Below are positions 58,098 to 64,000 of a stretch of 64,000 bases of DNA, piece after piece. Below the pieces are notes generated by a model. It did no database searches. It had not been told where the DNA came from and saw only the letters and a list, made by a program, of their open reading frames with translations. Numbering within the stretch: position 1 is the first letter of the stretch; the number at the start of each line of letters is the position of its first letter. Made by a program: the position numbers and the translations under genes. The DNA comes from Flavobacterium sp. 270 (GTDB lineage: Bacteria; Bacteroidota; Bacteroidia; Flavobacteriales; Flavobacteriaceae): positions 62,001 through 126,000 of the forward strand of contig NZ_SODM01000002.1 of assembly GCF_004368785.1 (NCBI RefSeq), in the 5' to 3' direction.

Positions 58098-60854
58098 ATG
58101 TCAAAAAATAAAAAAAAATCTATCTTAGTAAAAATAGCAAAATACACAGGAATTACTCTTGCTGTAATTTTAGGGCTGTTGTTTTTAACGCCTATTGTTT
58201 TTGCGGATCAAATTAAAGAACAAATCAAAAAAACGGCCAACGAGAGATTAAGTGCAGAACTTAATTATTCTGATGTTTCTGTTTCGTTTTTTCGTCATTT
58301 TCCTTCGCTCACATTAACTTTAAATGACTTACATCTTAACGGTTCTGCGCCTTATACAAACGAAAAATTTATTACTGCCAAAGAAGTTTCTTTTGGTATA
58401 AACGTCGCAAGTTTAGTTTTTAGCAAATCCGTAAAAATAGATCAGATTTATTTGTCTGATTCTTTTATCAATGTAAAAGTCAATAAAAACGGAGAAGCAA
58501 ATTATAATATTTACAAATCATCAGCAAAAGCTTCAAACCCAAAAGACAGTTCTGATACGGCATTAAAACTGGAACGAATTGAAATTATAAACAGTAAAAT
58601 TATCTACGACGATCAATCGACCAACGTTCATTTTGATGCTTTAGGATTTGATTATTTAGGAAAGGGAGATTTAAATAAAGCGGTATTTGATTTGCATTCT
58701 AAAGCTAAAATCGAAAAACTGAATATCATTTACGAAAATGAACCGTATTTGATGAATAAAAAAATAGATGCCGATTTGATTACTCAGGTAAATGTAAACT
58801 CGTTGTCTTTCTTTTTCCAGCAGAACAACTTAAAAATCAATCAGCTTTTGGTCGATTTTAAAGGGAAATTTGATTTCCTGAAAGACGGCTATAATATGGA
58901 TTTGGTTTTAAAATCAGACAATAGCAATTTATACGATGTATTTACCGCATTTCCTCCAAAATACATAACCTGGCTTTCTAAAACAGAATTAAAAGGAAAT
59001 ACAAATCTGCTTTTAACCTTAAAAGGAAATTATATTGCGTCGCAAAAAATTGCGCCAGATTTGAATTTAGATTTAAAATTAGACAATGGTTTTGTCAATT
59101 ATGATAAAAGTGCTTTTCCTGTTTCTAATTTAAATTTAGAAGTAAAAACAACTGTTCCTTCTTTAAATCCGGATCTTTTAATTGTTGATGCTAAAAACTT
59201 ATCCTTAAACATTGATAAAGATTATGTAAAGTCGAAGTTTTACATGAAAGGCATAAATGTTCCGGAAATCAATGCTGAGTTTAAAGCTAAAATTGATCTT
59301 GAAAAATTAAATAAAGCGCTCGGAATTCCGAATTTAACTTTAAAAGGTTCTTTGGCCGGCGATGTAAAAGCAAATGGAAAATTTGATCAGAAAAACAAAC
59401 TTTTCCCTGTAACAAATGGCTTTATTGATCTTGAAAACGGATATTTAAAAACGCAATATTACCCAAATCCGATTACCAATATTATTATTAAATCTAAAAT
59501 TGAGAATCAAAAGGGAACTTTTCAGGATTTAAAAATCAATCTTAAACCTGCACAATTTACTTTTGAAGGAAAACCTGTTTTTGTACAAGCTGATCTAAGT
59601 AATTTTGATGATTTAAATTATGATATTAAAGCAAAAGGCGAACTTGACGTAAACAAAATTTACAAAGTTTTTTCTCAAAAAGGCCTTGATTTAGACGGTT
59701 TTATAAAAGCTGATTTAGCCTTAAAAGGAAAACAAAGCGATGCCGAAAAAGGAAATTACAGCAAACTGAACAATAAAGGAACGCTGGAATTAAGAAACAT
59801 CGGAATTGCTTCTGAATATCTTCCTCAAAAATTTATTATCAAAGAAGGTATTTTTAAAATCAATCAGGATAAAATGTCGTTTAATAATTTCTTAGCTGCT
59901 TACGGACAGTCGGATTTTACGATGAATGGTTATCTGCAAAACGTTTTTAACTATGCTACAAGCAAAACAGGAATTTTAAGAGGTTCGTTTACAGTTTCTG
60001 CCCGATATATTAATGTGGATGAATTTATGTCGAACACAACGGCAAATACAGCTGTAACTGAAGCTCCGGCAAAAACTCCGGCACCGCAGAACGAAGCAAA
60101 ACAAACTGGAGTAATTATAATTCCGACCAATTTGGATTTACAGTTAATGGCAAATGCTCAAAAAGTATATTTTGATAAAATGACACTGCAAAATGCCAAA
60201 GGACATCTAAAAATGAATAAAGGCAAACTGAGCATGCAGAATACAGGTTTTAACCTTATTGGCTGTAATGTTGCCATGAATGGAAATTATCAGGCTGTAA
60301 CACCTCAAAATGCAAACTTTGATTACAACATTAAAGCTTCGGATTTTGACATTAAAAGAGCTTATAATGAAATTGATGTTTTCAAAAAAATGGCCAGCGC
60401 CGCAGAAAAAGCACAAGGAATTGTTTCACTTGATTATCAGCTTAAAGGAAGATTAAACGGTAACATGGAACCTGTTTATCCTTCTCTTGCCGGCGGCGGA
60501 ACGCTTTCTGTAAAAGATGTAAAAGTGAGAGGATTGAAAATGTTTAATGCTGTTAGTAAAGAAACAAATTCTAAATCAATGAAGAATCCTGATCTTTCTA
60601 AAGTCGATATTAAAACGACAATCAAGAATAATATCATGACGGTAGAACGATTTAAATTTAAGTTTGCAGGCTTTAGACCAAGAATTGAAGGAACAACAAG
60701 TCTGGACGGAAAACTAAACTTAAAAATGCGTTTAGGACTGCCTCCATTTGGGATATTCGGAATCCCATTAACCGTTACCGGAACTCAGGATAATCCAAAA
60801 ATAAAAGTGGGAAGAAAAACAGAGGATTTGACAGAAACAAAAGATTCGGAATAG
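58098..60854 (+). CDS. AsmA-like family protein
   Basis: A 918-residue protein with an N-terminal membrane helix (about residues 12-33) and a long repeating beta-groove body typical of AsmA/TamB-like bridge proteins. The AsmA signature is near residues 40-95 (VSVSFFRHFPSLTLTLNDLHL, AKEVSFGINVASLV). The C-terminal end has GIFGIPLTVTGTQDNPKIKVG. Such proteins are thought to move lipids between membranes or to help outer-membrane assembly. A low-complexity Ala/Pro segment near 655-675 separates two body parts. It stands alone in the window. Confidence 0.88.
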   Translation: MSKNKKKSILVKIAKYTGITLAVILGLLFLTPIVFADQIKEQIKKTANERLSAELNYSDVSVSFFRHFPSLTLTLNDLHLNGSAPYTNEKFITAKEVSFGINVASLVFSKSVKIDQIYLSDSFINVKVNKNGEANYNIYKSSAKASNPKDSSDTALKLERIEIINSKIIYDDQSTNVHFDALGFDYLGKGDLNKAVFDLHSKAKIEKLNIIYENEPYLMNKKIDADLITQVNVNSLSFFFQQNNLKINQLLVDFKGKFDFLKDGYNMDLVLKSDNSNLYDVFTAFPPKYITWLSKTELKGNTNLLLTLKGNYIASQKIAPDLNLDLKLDNGFVNYDKSAFPVSNLNLEVKTTVPSLNPDLLIVDAKNLSLNIDKDYVKSKFYMKGINVPEINAEFKAKIDLEKLNKALGIPNLTLKGSLAGDVKANGKFDQKNKLFPVTNGFIDLENGYLKTQYYPNPITNIIIKSKIENQKGTFQDLKINLKPAQFTFEGKPVFVQADLSNFDDLNYDIKAKGELDVNKIYKVFSQKGLDLDGFIKADLALKGKQSDAEKGNYSKLNNKGTLELRNIGIASEYLPQKFIIKEGIFKINQDKMSFNNFLAAYGQSDFTMNGYLQNVFNYATSKTGILRGSFTVSARYINVDEFMSNTTANTAVTEAPAKTPAPQNEAKQTGVIIIPTNLDLQLMANAQKVYFDKMTLQNAKGHLKMNKGKLSMQNTGFNLIGCNVAMNGNYQAVTPQNANFDYNIKASDFDIKRAYNEIDVFKKMASAAEKAQGIVSLDYQLKGRLNGNMEPVYPSLAGGGTLSVKDVKVRGLKMFNAVSKETNSKSMKNPDLSKVDIKTTIKNNIMTVERFKFKFAGFRPRIEGTTSLDGKLNLKMRLGLPPFGIFGIPLTVTGTQDNPKIKVGRKTEDLTETKDSE

Positions 60855-60879
60855 GTTTTTAAATTCCAATTTTTTAAAA

Positions 60880-60910
60880 TTGCTTCGCCTGTTCGCTATC
60901 GCTCGGGTCC
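60880..60910. repeat. Intergenic repeat fragment
   Basis: GCTTCGCCTGTTCGCTATCG followed by CTCGGGTC between short AAATTCCAA stretches resembles a Flavobacterium intergenic repeat; only one arm is present. Confidence 0.3.
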
Positions 60911-60934
60911 AAATTCCAATAATTTAGACTAATG

Positions 60935-60974
60935 AAAGCTTTGTCAAAGTTTAGAACTTTGACAAAGCTTTTTT
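60935..60974. terminator. Bidirectional intrinsic terminator
   Basis: AAAGCTTTGTCAAAGT and ACTTTGACAAAGCTTT form a perfect stem with a 5-nt loop, between the convergent AsmA-like and membrane protein genes. Confidence 0.92.
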
Positions 60975-60982
60975 ATTACCAT

Positions 60983-62302
60983 TTATTTTAAATACAATTC
61001 CTGAGAAACAAACAAAATACCTTTTGCCAATAACCATAGCAGCACTGCCATTCCTAAAAAACCCCATGTGTAGTTTGATTTTTTCCAATTAATAAAAAAC
61101 GACGGGATTTCCCAATATTTAATTAGAATAAAAATGCTTGCTCCAATTATGGATACCCATATTAATTCTGGAGAACGAACATCAAAACTGTAAAACAAAA
61201 CAATCGCAAAAAATACAGCTACAACGATTTGCAGATAATAATAATTCTTATAGTTATTTCTATAATTTTCTTTGAGAGAAAGTACTAAGAATGCCATAAT
61301 TAACAAAGTTGTCAAAGCGGTAATCAAATAAGAAAAGAGAATATTGCTCTGCCCTACTAATACAACGTCAATAATTAAGGCTAAAATTGTACCGGCTGCA
61401 ATAGAGCGAAAACTTCTTTCCAGTTTTTCATCTTTAAACGGAATCAAAATCAAACAGATATATTTCTCTAAATAACGCCAGAAAGGAAGTGCGTATACAA
61501 AAGTCAAAGTTGATATTACAATTTCGTAGTAATAAAAAGTGTCTTCGGGAACTTTGTAAATCACATACAAAATTGCAAGAGTCAATAACACAGCAGGAAA
61601 ACAAATTGTTTTTATAGCTTCCCACTTATCATCTTTCCAAAAATTGTCTTTGATCTTAAAGACATATTTTTTCACTAAATATTCTCCTGTAAAAATAGCC
61701 GTTGACTGACTCCATAATAAGAAAAATCCAACATGAATCATAACCGTTCTCAATACCATTTCGTGAACCATACAACCGCCTGCAATGCAAAGAAGACCTA
61801 TAAACAATAATTCATAAGTTAACAAAACCGCTGAAAACAAAAATCGGAATAAGGGAGCAAACTGCCTGATTAATATATCAATAAGAGAATTCCAGTAATT
61901 GCGCATCAGCGCTATTATTGAGCAAATTGCAATAAATGCTGCAAGATACAGCATCCAGTTTGTGAGCGACTGTGTCTGCATCCATAATTGTACAGAAGAT
62001 TTTTTTGCTGGAGCATACAACAAATGCGAATTGGCAAAAATCTCTTCTGCCATTTTATTTCTAATGGTATCATTTAATGGCGGAAACTGATTTTTGTTTC
62101 GCAACCAGAAACCATCAGCATCTGAATTGTTTTTTTGTAAAATCGCAAAATCGTATAAGATCTTTTTTTGCGGTTCAGTCAGCATCGAAACTTCCTGAGT
62201 AATATTAACTTCTTTTGAGGAGCGGGCTTCTTTAGCATAAATGCTGATGCAAAAAAGAAATAAGAGGAATATTTTTTTCAAGTTTTGAGTAGATTTATTC
62301 AA
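60983..62302 (-). CDS. Multi-spanning membrane protein of unknown function
   Basis: A 439-residue protein. A signal peptide-like N-terminus (IFLLFLFCISIYAK) is followed by about 100 polar residues with a small helical part (LTEPQKKILYDFAILQKN), then roughly ten membrane helices from about residue 115 to the end. I recognise no family; the layout, a short extracytoplasmic domain before a helical bundle, recalls channels or sensors. It is a single gene between two terminators. Function unknown. Confidence 0.8.
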   Translation of the reverse strand: MNKSTQNLKKIFLLFLFCISIYAKEARSSKEVNITQEVSMLTEPQKKILYDFAILQKNNSDADGFWLRNKNQFPPLNDTIRNKMAEEIFANSHLLYAPAKKSSVQLWMQTQSLTNWMLYLAAFIAICSIIALMRNYWNSLIDILIRQFAPLFRFLFSAVLLTYELLFIGLLCIAGGCMVHEMVLRTVMIHVGFFLLWSQSTAIFTGEYLVKKYVFKIKDNFWKDDKWEAIKTICFPAVLLTLAILYVIYKVPEDTFYYYEIVISTLTFVYALPFWRYLEKYICLILIPFKDEKLERSFRSIAAGTILALIIDVVLVGQSNILFSYLITALTTLLIMAFLVLSLKENYRNNYKNYYYLQIVVAVFFAIVLFYSFDVRSPELIWVSIIGASIFILIKYWEIPSFFINWKKSNYTWGFLGMAVLLWLLAKGILFVSQELYLK

Positions 62303-62379
62303 TCAAAAATAATAAATAAATTTACTCAATTGCTAGTTAAAAAATCAAATCTGTTTTTAATCGCAAAGAAACGCAAAAC

Positions 62380-62409
62380 AAAAAACCCGTTCTTTTCAGA
62401 ACGGGTTTT
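62380..62409 (-). terminator. Intrinsic terminator of the rplU-rpmA operon
   Basis: AAAACCCGTTCT and AGAACGGGTTTT form the stem with a 4-nt loop; on the minus strand TTTGTTTTG follows. Confidence 0.9.
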
Positions 62410-62428
62410 GTAATAAGTAGTCTAATGA

Positions 62429-62689
62429 TTATGCTTCGAATGGAAGGATAGATACATAAGATTTGTTATCTTTTTTCTTTTGGAACTTAACAACTCCAGC
62501 TACTCTTGCGTGTAATGTGTGATCTTTACTGATGTAAACGTTTTCACCTGGATTATGTTTTGAACCTCTTTGTCTAACGATGATGTTCCCAGCAATAGCA
62601 GCTTGTCCACCAAAAATCTTTACGCCTAGACGTTTTGATTCTGATTCTCTACCATTCTTCGAACTACCGACACCTTTCTTGTGAGCCAT
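62429..62689 (-). CDS. rpmA: 50S ribosomal protein L27
   Basis: An 86-residue bL27. The N-terminus [20 protein letters not shown] and [17 protein letters not shown] are diagnostic. The mature end near the peptidyl-transferase centre follows the standard short form, without the cleaved extension found in Firmicutes. It follows rplU by 24 bases in the universal L21-L27 operon. Confidence 0.98.
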   Translation of the reverse strand: MAHKKGVGSSKNGRESESKRLGVKIFGGQAAIAGNIIVRQRGSKHNPGENVYISKDHTLHARVAGVVKFQKKKDNKSYVSILPFEA

Positions 62690-62713
62690 GACGTATGAGT
62701 TTAAATATTGTTA

Positions 62714-63160
62714 TTATTCTTTAGTAGCTTCTTTTTTTGCTTTTGGAGCTGCTGCTTTTTTTGCTTTTGGAGCTGCTTCTACTTCTTCAGTAGCTGCTGC
62801 ATCTTCTGCTACAACCGCTTTTTTAGCTGCTGCTTTTTTAGTTCCTCCTGCTGCAGTAATACCTTCAATTACAATTTGAGTAAGATATTGTCTGTGACCA
62901 TTTCTTTTTTTGTATCCTTTTCTTCTTTTCTTTTTGAAAACGATAACTTTATCTCCTTTTAAGTGTTGTAACACTTTAGCTTCTACTGAAGCACCTTCTA
63001 TAGCTGGGGCGCCTAAAGTTACGCTTCCGTTATCGTCTAATAAAAGAACTTTGTCAAAAGAAACTTTTGAACCTTCTTCGTTAGACAAACGGTGAACATA
63101 AACCTTTAAGTCTTTGCTTACTTTAAATTGTTGCCCTGCTATCTCTACGATTGCATACAT
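62714..63160 (-). CDS. rplU: 50S ribosomal protein L21 with a C-terminal tail
   Basis: A 148-residue bL21. Residues 1 to about 103 match the normal protein (MYAIVEIAGQQFKVSKD, KKRRKGYKKRNGHRQ, QIVIEGI). About 45 further residues are rich in Ala, Lys and Glu, with repeats such as PKAKKAAAPKAKKEA. A similar tail is common in Bacteroidota; its role is unknown. It has a strong canonical promoter. Confidence 0.97.
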   Translation of the reverse strand: MYAIVEIAGQQFKVSKDLKVYVHRLSNEEGSKVSFDKVLLLDDNGSVTLGAPAIEGASVEAKVLQHLKGDKVIVFKKKRRKGYKKRNGHRQYLTQIVIEGITAAGGTKKAAAKKAVVAEDAAATEEVEAAPKAKKAAAPKAKKEATKE

Positions 63161-63190
63161 ACCAAATTGATTTATTGATTTTTAAGGTTG

Positions 63191-63220
63191 CAAATATACA
63201 ATTAATAATTTACTGTGCAA
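63191..63220 (-). promoter_or_regulatory. Promoter of rplU-rpmA
   Basis: On the minus strand TTG (63220-63218), a 19-base spacer, then TATATTTG (63198-63191), an exact match to the Bacteroidota housekeeping consensus, 31 bases before the ATG. Confidence 0.8.
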
Positions 63221-63362
63221 TGTCTAATTTTAAAAATATTTAATCCGCCTTAAAGTCTGTTTTTCAAGGTGTTTTGGCACTTTAAAAGGAACATTTAGAG
63301 CCAAAATACTGTTAAAATACAATCTAAATGAAGTCAAATCTCAAAATGATGATTAAAAAAGT

Positions 63363-63370
63363 TATTTTTG
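63363..63370 (+). promoter_or_regulatory. Promoter -7 element of the M16 peptidase gene
   Basis: TATTTTTG matches TAnnTTTG, 62 bases before the ATG. No clear -33 element. Confidence 0.4.
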
Positions 63371-63432
63371 ATGTAACTAAAACCAATCCTAAGCTACCTA
63401 CATTATAAGGTAACTAAAATTTATTAATCTTT

Positions 63433-64000
63433 ATGAAAAATTCAATAATGATGTTAAGTGCAGCACTAATGCTCGGCGGAGTGGCTCATGCTCAAAAAGT
63501 AGCTTTTGAAGAATATAATTTAGATAACGGTATGCATGTTATCCTGCATAACGATCCTTCTGCTCCAGTTGTTATTACTTCTGTAATGTACCATGTAGGA
63601 TCTAAGGATGAACGACCGGACAGAACTGGTTTCGCACATTTCTTTGAACATTTATTATTTGAAGGAACTCAAAATATAAAACGCGGCGAATGGATGAAAA
63701 TCGTCACGGCAAACGGCGGTGTAAATAACGCCAATACTTCTGACGACAGAACGTATTACTATGAAGTTTTTCCTTCTAACAGTCTTGAACTTGGTTTATG
63801 GATGGAATCTGAACGTTTGATGCATCCTATTATTAATAAGATTGGTGTTGACACGCAGAATGAAGTTGTAAAAGAGGAAAAAAGAATGCGTTACGATAAT
63901 CAGCCTTACGGAAATATTCTTCCTGAGGTGAAGAAAAACATGTTTAAAAATCACCCGTATCGCTGGACAACTATTGGTTCTATGAAGGATTTAGATGCTG
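63433..64000 (+). CDS. M16 family metallopeptidase, 5' part
   Basis: The frame is open from the ATG at 63433 to the window edge, giving the first 189 residues. A signal peptide (SAALMLGGVAHAQ) is followed by the zinc motif HxxEH in AHFFEHLLFEGT near residues 69-80, and NGGVNNANTSDDRTYYYEVF, then the downstream Glu region VVKEEKRMRYDNQPYG. This is a pitrilysin/processing-peptidase-type enzyme in the periplasm. The rest of the gene lies beyond base 64000. Confidence 0.93.
   Translation, partial: MKNSIMMLSAALMLGGVAHAQKVAFEEYNLDNGMHVILHNDPSAPVVITSVMYHVGSKDERPDRTGFAHFFEHLLFEGTQNIKRGEWMKIVTANGGVNNANTSDDRTYYYEVFPSNSLELGLWMESERLMHPIINKIGVDTQNEVVKEEKRMRYDNQPYGNILPEVKKNMFKNHPYRWTTIGSMKDLDA

Noticed and set aside
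62688..62962. Phe/Ser/Cys-rich frames opposite rplU
   Set aside because: They result from antisense reading of the Ala/Lys tail of L21.

Overview
The window looks like a chromosomal segment of a Flavobacterium species (Bacteroidota), close in content to Flavobacterium johnsoniae. The evidence is AT-rich DNA, weak ribosome binding sites, promoters of the TTG-N19-TAnnTTTG type (clear at rplU and porV), a SusC/SusD polysaccharide locus, the gliding and type IX secretion genes gldJ, porU and porV, and dispersed palindromic repeats between genes. No rRNA, tRNA, CRISPR array, phage or complete insertion sequence was seen.

Layout. 1-2.8 kb: a sensor histidine kinase, a HIT-family protein with greA, and a small lipoprotein resembling a Rieske protein that has lost its histidine ligands. 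2.8-9.1 kb (minus strand): a TonB-dependent receptor under a TPP riboswitch; separately, an operon of a GGGP-synthase-like enzyme, a PnuC-family transporter, a NadR-like kinase fused to a DUF4301 domain, and ArfB. 9.1-10.5 kb: a Crp/Fnr regulator, then a near-perfect Fnr-type box in front of a small membrane protein and a group III truncated hemoglobin. 10.6-14.7 kb: DUF1761 protein, phosphopantetheinyl transferase, ahcY, a small Cys-rich protein, an SMR exporter and two gene remnants. 14.9-17.6 kb: an alkylation-repair cluster with an AraC-Ogt fusion, a 2OG-Fe(II) oxygenase, a free-standing Ada-like metal-binding domain and an AlkB homologue. 17.6-21.6 kb: YjbR protein, Nudix-type regulator, small unknown protein, DUF3857/transglutaminase protein.

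21.7-40.6 kb is a polysaccharide utilization locus read leftwards: SusC, SusD, three GH30, GH5-CBM, an EEP-family hydrolase, a fourth GH30 and GH3. A large membrane-spanning sensor/regulator with a LuxR-type HTH is divergent to it. The enzyme set suggests a beta-glucan, probably with beta-1,6 linkages. A 20-bp direct repeat spaced 33 bp apart lies in the control region between susC and the regulator.

40.6-52.4 kb: murF, gldJ, then divergent porU-porV, cdd, and pyruvate dehydrogenase E1 alpha and E2. 52.5-64 kb: M1 aminopeptidase, AhpD-like protein, AraC regulator, glycosyltransferase, MiaE-type tRNA hydroxylase, AsmA-like protein, an unknown membrane protein, rplU-rpmA and the start of an M16 peptidase cut by the window edge.

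Most of this is ordinary Flavobacterium content. The points most worth following are the kinase-DUF4301 fusion beside PnuC, the riboswitch expression platform, the candidate operator of the PUL, the Fnr-box/hemoglobin unit, the split Ada cluster and the histidine-less Rieske-like lipoprotein.
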